A DNA stretch of 32,557 nucleotides from Marinilabilia sp. (GCF_016278715.1 NZ_JADQBH010000082.1:1-32557), one strand, 5' to 3'. Positions 27,601-30,970 are shown, numbered from the stretch's first letter. Notes: generated by a model from the letters alone, not told the origin. Made by a program: numbers and translations.

Positions 27601-29017
27601 GATAAGTTCCGTCCTGTAAATCACTCCATGCCGGATTAATTAAGCCTCCTGTTCCTGAAACGGTCGGGGCTCCAACCACATTTACAAAATTACTTCCATC
27701 CCAGCGTTGAAGTGTATAAGTAACATTTGGCTGAGAAGTTGGAAAATATAAATCAATTCCTGTATTAGGTATAGCGGTTGAGCAATATTCAGTACCGGTG
27801 GCAGTTAAAGTATGATTCTCAGGAGGCGCTACAATTTGCAAAGAACCGCCCAACGTTACTACACAACCTCCATTTTGGGGTTCAGCTTCAATTCTGTAGG
27901 TATCGGCAGTATTTATTCCACCAAAGTTTAATGCAGCTCCGGTACCGGGCAGCATAGCACCAGTTCTGGTATTGTCACTGGTTCGAACGACAAAATAATT
28001 TACTTCTGTTTCAGATCCACTTGTTCTTAATTCTGTCCCTGCACATTGAGCTCCAGTGGGTGTAACAGAAAATGCGTTACTCGGAGCCGGACTTATGGCG
28101 TAAGGACCGTTAAGCATATTGACACGGCCGTTACATCCATCGGCAACAACATAATACTGGCCAACACCAGATACGGCTCCAAATGCATATGTTTGTCCAT
28201 CACCGGTACTGCTCCAGCTTTCACCTGCTGCAGGGGGATTAACACCATCATCATACATTAATTGATAGGTAATACCATTCTCGGAAGAATTAAGCGTAAT
28301 ATCAGAAATAGAACCTGGCGTGCAGGTAGAGGTCCCACTTGTATTTTGAGGCGTAGGGGGGGACTGAAATGAAAAAGTGATAGGTGCGGGCAAGGCCCCG
28401 GAATGGGTACAAGTACTAGAATACCTAACCGCAGTTACTTCATAAGATGTAGAACTGGAAATAGCAGGTAAAGTTATGGTTCTGGTTTCTGTTCCATTGC
28501 CATCAGAATCCGTTACTGTATAATCTGTTGTAACAGCACCGTCTGAAATGGCAACTGTCCAGGAATCATTCAATCCACCTTCAACACTAACCTGAACTTG
28601 GGGGTTAACTGAAGAGCCGGAGCATATATTGGTGGATCCAACAGGTGTAAAGGAAAGTAAGAAAGGCTCTACACTATTAATGGTAACGCTTATAGGGTAA
28701 GTTTGAACATTTCCTCCATTATTCTCACCTCGCCAGGTAACATTATACGTCTGTCCACTTGAGAATCCTCGAATTGGACTATAACGGTCATTGACATCAT
28801 CAAAAATCAATCCATCTGTAACAATCCATTCTCCATTAATCGTGAAGGCATTTCCAGGGAGAAATTGGCCAAATTCCACAGCTCCATTTTCTGCACAATC
28901 AATATTTTGTCCAAAAACAGCATTCCCCCCAAACACAAAAAGCCCGACAAAAAGCAGTAAGCTTTTCAGCAAGTTTCTGACGATCGAATTCCTCTTTCCT
29001 TGTAAACCTTTTCTCAT
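6641..29017 (-). CDS. Giant SprB-like T9SS-secreted modular adhesin, about 7458 residues
   Basis: An uninterrupted 22.4-kb frame. Chosen start: ATG at 29015-29017, which opens a basic, hydrophobic signal peptide (cleavage near NAVFG-QN). The frame extends upstream only to a TTG, which would bury the signal. Layout by residue: 1-37 signal; 38-1463 Ig/PKD-like region with repeated 'FSGPG...HTITYSYTD'-type units; 1464-5143 forty-one SprB-type repeats (early Cys, DG/NG, GG, AGTY, D.NGC); 5144-5623 PKD-like domains; 5624-7199 nineteen repeats of about 83 residues; 7200-7360 two PKD domains, each with WDFGDG; 7361-7458 the gliding-motility/CHU-type sorting domain (YNRWGQLIYES, GWNG, YVWKV, ending GSVLLVR). 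Type-B sorting domains direct T9SS export, and the PorP/SprF-family gene follows immediately. An attachment or gliding role is by family; the ligand is unknown. The estimated mass is about 0.8 MDa. Confidence 0.93.
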   Translation of the reverse strand: MRKGLQGKRNSIVRNLLKSLLLFVGLFVFGGNAVFGQNIDCAENGAVEFGQFLPGNAFTINGEWIVTDGLIFDDVNDRYSPIRGFSSGQTYNVTWRGENNGGNVQTYPISVTINSVEPFLLSFTPVGSTNICSGSSVNPQVQVSVEGGLNDSWTVAISDGAVTTDYTVTDSDGNGTETRTITLPAISSSTSYEVTAVRYSSTCTHSGALPAPITFSFQSPPTPQNTSGTSTCTPGSISDITLNSSENGITYQLMYDDGVNPPAAGESWSSTGDGQTYAFGAVSGVGQYYVVADGCNGRVNMLNGPYAISPAPSNAFSVTPTGAQCAGTELRTSGSETEVNYFVVRTSDNTRTGAMLPGTGAALNFGGINTADTYRIEAEPQNGGCVVTLGGSLQIVAPPENHTLTATGTEYCSTAIPNTGIDLYFPTSQPNVTYTLQRWDGSNFVNVVGAPTVSGTGGLINPAWSDLQDGTYRAVATTNLAGCTRPMPGTPSIIENDPPSAALTIQADNEKCFASGEVFEIDVTLTGSAPFSFELVNTTTNTTVATVSGSNDTDYTFSVNPTAINTHTYAIINLEDGSSCALVPNAGQVDFEVHDLPTISFTSSTGVAIDGLGNATTEVCDGSNITLTGSSSNTVGGYSYRWSNSNVAGTIGSLSSITESPNLPGVTYNVRITDGNGCYNDRDIEVIVNALPTLSFDPPDGTRVCSNEGLVSLVPTGTHTGGNFSGTNVDAASATFDPVAAGVGWHNIIYEATDGNGCTSSVVNQIRVNDPPGLNISGLNASYCADAGVQTIIGTPNDVAGNPNWEVDGSPMPSWFVDGGDGTATFDVGAAISSAGSDSYTFSYEYTDPTTGCTNTINESTDFYDDLSDDIDFYWREAGSGDPWAIFPSPDLVLCETSSDIELKAYFNPTGDPIDTGNPVDHTNGTGTFSGPGTSVTNGAAGEGTFSASTAGNGNHTITYSYTDLNNCDATVSYTVQIGTTLTLHNVSPVCCYENTTDQQWYVDPVGGVLTVDDGAGTVETMTFNDPADRYSFIPNNVGQGTYTVTYTYTDGSGCVNSVETIVEVQNEIDASFTTSDGSLSYCVDHGVVSLDPSNLGNYSGPGVGVATFNPAIAGGGSHTVTHTVTDGFCTDIETLDIFVNDPNVGIALASDEFCESDETYYPVEATNLIFDGTNYVADPGFELATYTFSAPTACLFTEDATGTRTYVSTASAVGDGDEPVYFEPGRAPVGTAFDIELDFDNSAATPAGCSAYDAFEVLVKPSPAVNFGTSDPLEFCQNSAPVIYTGRYAGGGATGSGYFMLGSPGNPTAPGIDNEVDGAGTDNNGRAEFDPSLVAASSAEQITYVYEQNGCTSTRTKEFNIRSAPTVFDVTPATPDGGIYCFGGDATIGLSSSEEDVFYELLRDGTVVDDYTGLASETSFTFPAVTEEGTYTVRATLPSVTDACESIMNGSVEVRENKVTAVVDYKINPTCNGALDGEIHVSASSLSSDFTYKLTDAAANIWTSNTGEFTGLGDETYTITIVDGYGCPLAAGSISETLTEPLAITLTSDPATVNHVTCYGGNDGLFRVTATNVGSGNYQFSIDNGITWVTNGTSQYTFTNLYAGTYNVQVRDAGNPSCVQTLAAPVVIDEPDGLVTIDSSSFTNVDCTTPGEIQVEGAQAGHTGGFNYVLYREASSGNWVQVDQSPTTNDTDGHTFPITIGGDYRVDIFGQNNCSTSGYYTVTAPTSQPVVNLVAITNESTPGAGDGSIEISITGGVAPFTIDWTGTGVTDGVTLQTNLSAGTYSVRVTDANGCWDELLNLDVDDNDDLGLTVLTKNPGPCFGNNNGEISLTATGGVLPYASITLTNSSGDVITPSNSGSTYANYTGLVAGNYTATVEDGQPLTYSETIELTQNSELVLNFSKLSDATCFGNDGEVTFDASGGVAFVSGGDYRFTIIPDVGAPIPISANSGDWPDPNLPAGNYELQVLDAVGCSQNLFFEITEPDDITFNVENVQDVDCFGELTGEITVSVSGRPSGTDYAFAWEEFTGTLGTDDLSDPANWAAYAGSVDARTISGLPADAYRVLATDGSCSGTSGPIFVDQRTVLDLHVENETHVTTCNGESTGSVRLSVTGGTGLYIINYGTVSDSWNGLNDYTVTGLSAGTYSFEVVDDNGCSSTESVTITEPDPFSVSVTDYGIECDDLTSGYVNFNVSGGLQISGDNIYNVRIVRQENNQVYADVDLTNPTSPVGITDLMTGPDYLIEGTYTLQVYDSNSTNPANCLFVTQFSLENITIEDTLMHPTCSGQDNGSIDITVSGGSGNFIYTWTASAGGTVSASQVNSEDLSDLSPGTYDVVVEDLDESNCTVTESYTIAYTNTLAVTASATDVSCFNSTDGVVTAIATGGVAPYDYIWERLDSPGPPEVWTTLMNSQTLDPVGIGDYRVNIIDANGCTIQSSTVTVNRPDDFSLTIDPAISNVSCNGGNDGSFNVTPADPSGNYEYSIDGGATWQLNETFSGLAAGGYQVSMRDRDSAQPYCTKYDIESVVITEPSPLVVDLVNIVPVDCKGNSTGSIEVEVPSGSGTAPYTYQWYRVTGSGNITLTDAPVNHGALTDNAINLEAGDYRVRVADGSATSCQVWSDIYEVTEPATSPTITVENRTNVTTAGGNDGSIEISVTGGTGVYSFDWEEVDGAGTLVDDLSTHPDDNSNVIDGLPAGNYRVNILDGNSCPVNQTIPITDPNTPLALDTATVSPHPCNDAVNGEIRLIASGGQAPYTFTLTRQPGTTIAASSISGGFAYYDNLVPGYYNAQVEDDNGVVETITNIHLTVPDPVALTVTKDNDATCYGNSNGQVTIQVTGGTPLPGDSNPADTSVPDNDYYSYTISPQSGPAISGFVVDDGTGNFVLVNNTLPADDYEIVVADANYCSDLDAFTVIQPNELTIDLTGKQDVTCFDGNNGSLSVKINGRPAGTSFTYFWEVDADKNGTWAAYPATTGTLTNLEAGYYRVTAEETLTTCPVPPLTIEIDEPAEVVLTQVVKNNVTTCNGDNTGSVRFSVTGGTAPYTIKYGTVETSWDGTGDFTATGLTAGFYDFEVFDVNGCSDEIQDVEIAEPAPLEVSNLDYGILCQNLTSGWLNFDVAGGVDDAGFRYDVSLVRQENNQEYYNNIETASPVNISSLIEGTYTLEVFDANSTASDGCLFTYEFAIENITIDATVVQPTCSGIDNGSIDITVTGGSGSYTYNWSDGSGTFSSTNPDISNLAPETYTLVVTDFTGQPNACSITTQPFDLNYESTLSVNASATGASCYNAGDGSVTATATGGVGPYDYIWEKYNSTSGLWETLANRQTIDPAGLGIYMVTVVDANGCEVATENDPTSVDVITVRQPEDFNFSIADPAVDITNVTCNGGHDGRFEVTPSRAGNFEYSIDGGATWQISPVFDNLATGLYAVSMRDLNTAAPYCTKIDIDNVEITQPDPLVIDLDNLEDVDCHGATTATGSLIEVSVDGGTPDMTSGTPVYTYQWYRVEGGVNDILVGEISATLADRPAGDYRVRVFDDNICDLWSDIYTISEPATAPAITIENEVHPSAPGASDGTITISISGGTSPYSIAWENAAGVSYGTDASISGLVQDSYTVTVTDANNCQVDETIPLTDPGSALNLTIEEQTPPGPCSGAGNGVIELRATGGNSDNYTFTLIRQPATTITNGAISGNIARYENLVSGVYTARVEDANGVVESITGIDLIGPDPLVLTITNLQDANCSGLPDGSSISFEVSGGDITSTGVYAYNIIPESGTILSGTTNGPGYEDDLSAGDYELIVTDGTGFCNVSETFTIGEPDPIVIAGTVSQISCNGAADGEISFNISGGHGPYTAYTYEWYEASTPATLIATISNGSTSIDGLAPGSYYVVAKEIATTGCSQTSETFVIEEPDPLSVTATPKDITTCNGDNSGSIEVNVTGGTPPYIVDYGVGTVNGGGPIFTINDLSANTYTITVYDDHNCEAPVVTATINEPAAPLSVNNITSDIACDGSVVGNETSGTVSFDIAGGVSDGAGDFSYHVRLLNTNTSVIQTQTVDGTSTVNFTGLIAGDYQIRVRDNNADASTACDNPIFETFTLEHIEISGNEVNATCSGIQDGEIINVQVTGASSSYTFAWTTSDGFGNDDSSLDQSGLAPGTYTLTITDPDRGGCTISKDFIVENDNVLNITASVKDISCAGGDDGAIRNVMVTGASDPSQPLQYEWQGPGIGTITQMSDEFGFDPNLYDLEPGIYTLTVTDGNSCDVTRVFTVSEPDPIIFDLSPSLDNCSPYNRSISIDNLDNNDGTGDFNNFNYYWNGPLGSSFTEAPDKQSISNVRKAGTYTVRVIDEAGCSQDESITVFGDISVDADLTHVPCFNGDNGSIVLTIAGGSGDYTYEWVDDSGNPTADPNVKNQNGLTAGTYTVTIYDNHADQDCGGGTNPYWVTEEFTITQPADIDIEYEKTDVSCNGNADGQITLDVTGGSGTYDYEWTPASAPGIVPGSRKQVGLDGGVYRVEVTDAITNCQQSETIEIIEPDALVFELDTTDTDCSGNNRIAIVPGSVDGGTGSYEFTLTGPGAPAGWDGSTPAENLPGGEYTITLTDVGSPANCSLSKTVILTKPISITPVVTSETCPDSNNGAIELKVTGGRSPFTFSWTDENDDPTVSPNNKNQSGLSGGTYTVEYEDDRGCIDSMDVIVLITNDIELYPSITPIICYGDSTGAISLNPAGGSGHFSFDWRGPEDFSSDQEDISNLIGGTYYVEVIDDSLQHYGITCRFEESFVVSQPSAPIEVTNVDITDVLCNGNNTGSIEVTVEGGMQDGNYNYKWSGPGDLSGQTTNQLIDVDAGNYYLNVTDGIPGCGANFGPYTINQPAQPLNIERDEMLPVTVPGGSNGAIQVNVTGGVGNYSFVWEIVNPVDGTTTPLPGTSNRHEGLSADTIRITVTDAPNGCIDSIDIQVTEPGDSLSIDFMEHKDVRPCYGEDNGEISFQVSGGTPDMTSGSATYHIVVTRGADVIYNNNDDFIDLDGLVPGNYHIEVTDFNGVTVDDDITISQPPQLNVAVNNITAVTCTGGNDGSITVTISGGTPEGGAGGNYQLELIEPDGTSGKILTTGSNTFNSLVAGNYTLRVWDDGNGDGAFTNGTNEDDCYQTLALTIPEPNAKVALAVVPGSEVLCEGELPQLNVSVSNWDFTTQGDLDITLNDGTEVTVDQSPFQFTPDNVPAAGVVAYEVVSVEEPVTNCSKGEGEGVATVTVHGTPTATIYGDGRACPGESRNIGVNLTGAAPWIIVYTDGTNNYIESGITSSNKVLEVTPADTTTYELVSVSDSHCTGTFSGDATITVDPTTTVELIAPAIPEICRGSDSYLDIDFDPATSGPWQVTYAEDDGTNSTQRTIAVESGDLTTVAGNSYYRLNVSPLVTTEYSLISVTDTYGGNNSCAADVTGLPVTITVNKVPEAAGTISGDAEVCQIDTATYSIEAITDADSYTWTVPSTVGTIISGAGTREIEVEFDATSVSGYITVQGTNSCIDGPLNRLYVNVRPAPTIGAIDGPAELCQTAKGVRYSVPPVAAVAGFQWTVPEGLTIVSGQGSASIIVDVENSTTATAGQITATPYNSCGMSTNVATYNVTVNPNPAANAGIDQMICGIEIPAPRLDGNEPATGQSGQWTSINGSFIVFDNGATIYNTTISDIAPGNHFLEWKVTDNTTSCYNADTVVIRNNKLYAEAKVEKSLSCDGSTDVYGTVLPNGTSGNWSVETGSGTFVDASKAGTTVYDLGPGTNTLRWTITQNGCESWGEVDVVNDETDQAVISGDEERHLCEDFTNLIANDPSLGTGQTGEWTVIKGRADISDVNNHDISVTNLAMGENVLRWTISKNGNCTTSDEVTIYNDQLEVDAGDGFTTCSDSVHLNGTVPPSGAIGQWSAEGTANGNAIFADGNAWNTTVDNLVNGTNTFRWTLSQNGCESSDLVEIVSHAPTQATVGTTQTICGTITTLTGNQHESYESGRWSIVQGSGRFDDPNQYNTDITGVGYGENIYRWTIKNQNCTSSADLKVINNQVQAFAGKDTVTCATTINLAADPTPAGYSGYWSVVPGEGSVTWEDPNTQPNARVKLGLGTNRLVWTVEHINSGCTSSDDVVVQVNAVGIFTAGGDQELDGGNGETNLSATLPSGATGVWSIVSGGGNIVDDTDPTTRVTDLEMGPNVFLWTVTSGDCSKSEEVIITNGDVIQAETVPDFITCNPDVQLGANDPGNAIGKWTLGSFGSGEIEDDDDPETWVRDLGPGDNEFVWTISYGPGTTTTTDRIVVTNNKPDDARPKDGGVTCDETFLLEGNQPDAGMGTVSWSIISGGGDIADVNAVTTEVTNLSQGENRFVYSIRKGVEKVCFSTDTITVINGTPTTPDAGDDKTLCTDSVRLDPNVPNHGVGEWRILEGGAEFDGNMARRISGGVNRFLWVISTGSCSQQDTVTITNNEPSEAYAGGPRPPVCNDFVTLSGSLPTRHTGEWSRISGSGEIQNPTEPDAEVINLGQGENKFRWTITNGQCSDWDDVIIRNDFKEAKILYLNPDPICVDTVALRANNPAPGVGSWGVIGGSGSASFDDPSNPNTTVRDLAQGENILTWTVQNGDCPDVATVTIVNNMPTDADAGGNFASCDNIVTLSANTPMIGNGTWTVRNGSGDFVDANNPNTWVNGLNFGANAFRWTIVNEGCSSFDDVQVDFNSIVPEVGDDRTVCSDTEVLQAANAAPGTGTWTVAGGTSQATFDDVSDPGTTVRNLRKGVNRLRWTVNYKGCQTSKEVSITNGSPSTAYAGNTQRACADETVLDAIQPEIGTGRWEIISGSATITGADINNPKATVTNIAKGDNVFRWVVENDICRSEDDVLIVNNLPSTPFAGSDLTVCEPNHDLMAATPEYGEGFWSIVEGGGNISDVVDPRAKIRNLAQGRNILKWTVSQGQCTLSDEIIITNNTATNANAGPDVADCKDWSQLDANPPLQGVGEWYIVSGNGTFDNNADESTVIRDLGFGENILMWEIWNGTGENRCFSRDTVVIFNKVPAQSDAGNDKEFCDNYTTLNANMPPEDAVGKWTVVSGAGDFESPNSNNSIVRDIGFGNNVYKWTISYDDCVTESTVTIKSNKTDAYAGEDVVVYDPEAMLNANNVGDLNARWNIVGGTGEFEDPAFFNTMVTGLSEGINTYRWVIDVEGCSSYDDVSVEYRPVPDAGFITDIDEGCWPMDVLFTNYSVGVQDRDYHWDFGDGNFSGDQNPQHIFEEAGNYSVTLTVPGPDGIEGRYQKIIRVHDHPEAAFSVMPEEVYVPGDEVRFFDLSVDAVDYLWDFGDGNHSTEAHPVHEYTESGLYDVMLHVTNEYGCADSTVIEGAVTAISKGFIKFPNAFRPRPDGGSSHQASETNILFRPVYRDVDSYEIQIYNRWGQLIYESTDIDEGWNGLYKGQLAPQAVYVWKVSGTFVNGEEFRETGSVLLVR
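7421..12148 (-). repeat. Nineteen tandem repeats of about 83 residues near the adhesin C-terminus
   Basis: I count 19 consecutive copies (residues 5624-7199). The pattern is an early Cys, L.AN.P..G.G.W, then G.G.F.D, T.V..L..G.N..RWT, a late Cys with S/T after it, D.V.I.NN, and closing AG. The copies are well diverged, so the array is old or under selection to vary. Copy 10 lacks about eight residues in the middle. Copy 7 lacks the early Cys, copy 8 the late Cys and copy 19 the early Cys; all other copies have both. These probably form a rigid stalk of Ig-like domains carrying the rest of the protein away from the cell. I cannot name a family for this unit. Confidence 0.85.
14420..18349 (-). 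repeat. Higher-order repeat copy C of the SprB array, expanded to 15 modules
   Basis: Units 24-38 (residues 3557-4866). Units 24-31 match phases 1-8 of copies A and B (for example FTLIRQPATTI against FTLTRQPGTTI), and unit 38 matches the tenth phase (GSIEV, QPAQPLNI). In place of phase 9 there are six units (32-37, about 14684-16215) that do not follow the order. Three further units (39-41, 14419-13580) restart phases 1-3, so copy D is cut off. Confidence 0.75.
18350..21109 (-). repeat. Higher-order repeat copy B of the SprB array (10 modules)
   Basis: Units 14-23 (residues 2637-3556). Corresponding landmarks are 901 codons downstream of copy A: the DG aspartate codons are at 23777-23779 and 21074-21076. 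Markers in order: TTAGGNDGS; FTLTRQPGTTI; GRPAGTSFTYFWE (A has GRPSGTDYAFAWE); RQENNQEY (A: RQENNQVY); PTCSGIDNGS; EYSIDGGATWQ. Identity is also visible at DNA level: a 19-base run occurs at both 22369-22387 and 19614-19632. Confidence 0.85.
21110..23806 (-). repeat. Higher-order repeat copy A of the SprB array (10 modules)
   Basis: Units 4-13 (residues 1738-2636). Its first module lacks the early Cys (STPGAGDGS) and its second lacks the late Cys. The sixth carries the marker RQENNQVY, the seventh PTCSGQDNGS, and the ninth EYSIDGGATWQ. The same markers come back in the same order in copy B. Three units before it (24628-23807) match the last three phases, so the array begins part-way through a cycle. 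Confidence 0.85.
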
Positions 29018-29393
29018 CCGCTTATATATAATTTTTGCTCCACGCGGGAAGCATTGAAACCTGTCGACCGGCAATAAAAAAACCGGTCAATTAACACCAA
29101 AACCATAAACGGGATTCTAATTTGTCAGAAGGTGATCATCCATGGCCCTTGGTGTCACAAGCTCGGACTGAGGGTTAAGAAACGACAACTTTCATTTAAT
29201 ATGAAGTTGTCACAAATCTTTTCTCAGTCAGTTTTTTTCTTTTCCTGTTTCCTCTCAATTACTGCTCTGTCAGAATCTTACGACCCTGACCTTAACTCCG
29301 TTTTTCATCTCTACACACCTAAAATCAAGGCGTCAAGTGTAAAGAAACATTAATTATTGCAAAAAACGAAATAATAACAGTATTGTTTGTACG

Positions 29394-29401
29394 CAAAACT
29401 A
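29394..29401 (-). promoter_or_regulatory. Possible -7 element for the adhesin operon
   Basis: On the minus strand TAGTTTTG matches TAnnTTTG. It lies 377 bases before the adhesin ATG, has no TTG at the expected -33 position, and would give a long leader. No better match was seen closer to the gene. It is offered only as the best candidate. Confidence 0.25.
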
Positions 29402-29568
29402 TCAAAAAAAGTTGGGCATAAATGGTGGAAAATATCAGTATAACTGAAATTTAACATTTGAACCATTGTTAATTTCAAGGCTCTCAAACAGAAAGAGCGT
29501 TTTTATTGGTGGAAGATTTAAGGGTTTTGGTGGAAGTAATGAGGGGGTTTCGTCAAGGAGGGAAAAAA

Positions 29569-29622
29569 GCATGGGGCATGGGGCTGTTAGCTTTTAGTTC
29601 GTAGCTCTTAGTTCGTAGGAAA
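29569..29622. repeat. Heptameric repeat tract (GCATGGG then TAGNNNN)
   Basis: GCATGGG begins at 29569 and 29576, and a related GC-start lies at 29583. TAG then recurs exactly every 7 bases at 29588, 29595, 29602, 29609 and 29616, with unit TAGTTCG twice. The 7-base spacing matches that of two other non-coding tracts in the window although the sequences differ. Confidence 0.75.
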
Positions 29623-29853
29623 TAAACAATACTTTAAGAGGCTCAATAGTTCATTAGCTCTCCAACTTAATAAGTAGGTATAGCCAGTGCAGTGGTGACA
29701 CTTTTACCTCATGGATTGCTGTGAGTGCAACCTCAAGGATCTGTCTCCACTGATAATCAGTTAATGAAGCAACCCTGCTTAACATAAAACACAACCAGAA
29801 AAAGCATAAGGCATTGGCAACCAGAATCTTAGGCGCTACCTCCCCGACCCTTC

Positions 29854-29994
29854 TTCGAACCTTGTTCGAGTCTTCTTCGGGACTTCTTCGACTGTTGTTC
29901 GACTCTTATAAGGCCGGAGGGCAGTCGGAGAACAGTCGAACAAAGGTCGAAGCAGCAACAACGCAGCCTCGAAGAGGGTTCCTGAAAGTATCGA
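29854..29994. repeat. Inverted array of 11-nt-phased TTCG / TCGA motifs
   Basis: TTCG occurs at 29854, 29865, 29876, 29887 and 29898, exactly 11 bases apart. After a centre containing the palindrome CTTATAAG (29904-29911), the complementary-type motif TCGA/TCGG occurs at 29925, 29936, 29947, 29969 and 29991, again in 11-base register with two degenerate positions (29958 and 29980). The two arms face each other. The open frames across it are by-products of the repeat. Confidence 0.8.
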
Positions 29995-30067
29995 AAAGGT
30001 AATATAGTTATGCCGAAGAGAGGTATTTCTTCGACACGAAAAAAAAATGGAAAAATCCCACCACTTT

Positions 30068-30097
30068 TTGAAGAAATGTTGTTTCATTGTACATTTG
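30068..30097 (+). promoter_or_regulatory. Bacteroidota-type promoter for the outer-membrane protein gene
   Basis: TTG at 30068-30070 and TACATTTG at 30090-30097, 19 bases apart: the same spacing and the same -7 octamer as the ftsB promoter. It lies inside the longest open frame, so it rules out the far-upstream ATG at 30010 and supports the start at 30157. Confidence 0.8.
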
Positions 30098-30156
30098 TGC
30101 CATTCATTTCCCACCCAAAAACATGCGTTACCCACAAACTATTATCACTTTTGAAC

Positions 30157-30765
30157 ATGGGAAGAATATTGCTTTTTATTTTTTTGCTGATTGCTACGAC
30201 TTCAGTGACTTATGGCCAATACCGTGCCGACAGCTGGACCATCAGTCCTAAAATCTCTTTTGCCGATTACTCCGACACCGATAGCTACGAAAACTATTCC
30301 ATCAGCAAAATACCTCCCATTTCGGTTTTCGTGGAAAAGGGGATCAACGATTATTTTAGCGCCGGCGGATTCATGGGCTACAACAGGGACAAATACAACA
30401 ACGACACCATCCCGGAAAATGAACTTCGCTACACTACTTTCAGCACGGGAGCGGTTGCCACCATTCATTATGCCCATTGGATTGAGGCATTGAGCGGACA
30501 CCAGTGGTTTCTGGGCGATTTCGACTTGTATGTGTCGGGCGTCCTGCAAGCAGTTTTTGAAAGCTCTAATGAACAACATGTTTGGAATCCTGCTGATGAA
30601 ACCTTTAACAATCATAAAGAATCGGAAGTTAAATTTCGTTTGCGCCCCATTTTTGGAATGCGGTATTTCCTGACCCCTCGCTTCAGCATGTTGCTGGAAG
30701 TGGGACGGGGAAATCCCGGGATGGTGACAACCGGGGTGAGTTGGGTTTTGGGTTCCGGGTATTGA
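30157..30765 (+). CDS. Small outer-membrane beta-barrel-like protein
   Basis: This 202-residue exported protein has a signal peptide at residues 1-20 (MGRILLFIFLLIATTSVTYG, next residue Gln), then alternating strands rich in aromatic residues and glycine such as FSAGGFMGYNRDKY, FRLRPIFGMRYFLTPRFSMLLEVG, and a final GVSWVLGSGY. This suits an OmpA/OmpW-like small barrel of the outer-membrane beta-barrel class; the specific function is unknown. The frame is open upstream to 30010, but a near-consensus promoter at 30068-30097 and the signal peptide fix the start at 30157. The last codons lie inside the start of a degenerate 7-base repeat tract, so the natural C-terminus may have been altered by it. 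The gene diverges from the adhesin with about 1.1 kb between them. Confidence 0.8.
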   Translation: MGRILLFIFLLIATTSVTYGQYRADSWTISPKISFADYSDTDSYENYSISKIPPISVFVEKGINDYFSAGGFMGYNRDKYNNDTIPENELRYTTFSTGAVATIHYAHWIEALSGHQWFLGDFDLYVSGVLQAVFESSNEQHVWNPADETFNNHKESEVKFRLRPIFGMRYFLTPRFSMLLEVGRGNPGMVTTGVSWVLGSGY

Positions 30766-30801
30766 GTTTTGAGTTTCGGTTGGTTTCGGGTTTCGAGTTC
30801 C

Positions 30802-30885
30802 GGGTTTTGGGTTTCGAGTTCTGAGTTTCGGTTTGTACGCTGGCGGTTCCCCCTTCAGGGGGTCAGGGGGTATGCGAAGGGGGAG
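30802..30885. repeat. 84-bp direct repeat, copy 1
   Basis: This block matches 30971-31054 at 83 of 84 positions; the only difference is G at 30873 against A at 31042. It combines heptamer units with a block containing CCCCCTTCAGGGGG. Copies start 169 bases apart. Confidence 0.9.
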
Positions 30886-30970
30886 TGAGTTTTGAGTTCG
30901 GAGTTCTGGGTTCGGGGCTCTGAGTTTCGAGGTCTGAGTTTCGGTTTCGGGTTTCGGGTTTCGAGTTCGA

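Larger units (their letters stand above)
29018..30060. other. Intergenic region of about 1.1 kb, divergent between adhesin and outer-membrane protein genes
   Basis: No convincing gene is present. Contents: an inverted repeat GACCGG/CCGGTC with an 11-base A-rich loop (29066-29088) in the adhesin leader; a possible minus-strand promoter element (29394); a 5-bp hairpin plus T-run on the plus strand (29480-29505); a heptameric tract (29569-29622); an open 43-codon minus-strand frame (29785-29654) with a protein-like composition but no recognised relative; and an 11-nt-phased inverted array (29854-29994). The long leader suggests that adhesin regulation lies here, but no operator could be identified. 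Confidence 0.6.

Noticed and set aside
29018-29074. Longer adhesin start at the TTG codon at 29072-29074
   Set aside because: It would add 19 residues ahead of a normal signal peptide; the ATG at 29015-29017 starts it directly.
29201-29353. 50-codon plus-strand frame with a hydrophobic, signal-like start
   Set aside because: There is no promoter of the local type, and no recognisable mature part; it could arise by chance in AT-rich DNA.
29480-29505. Hairpin GCTCT/AGAGC followed by a T-run on the plus strand
   Set aside because: The stem has only 5 bp, the loop is wide, and there is no plus-strand gene just upstream for it to terminate.
29654-29785. 43-codon minus-strand frame with protein-like composition (LTDYQWRQILEVALTAI)
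   Set aside because: It is too short and unrecognised, with no promoter seen. It may be a fragment of an old gene, so it is noted only in the intergenic entry.
30010-30156. Upstream ATG at 30010 for the outer-membrane protein gene
   Set aside because: A near-consensus promoter lies inside this stretch and the signal peptide starts at 30157.
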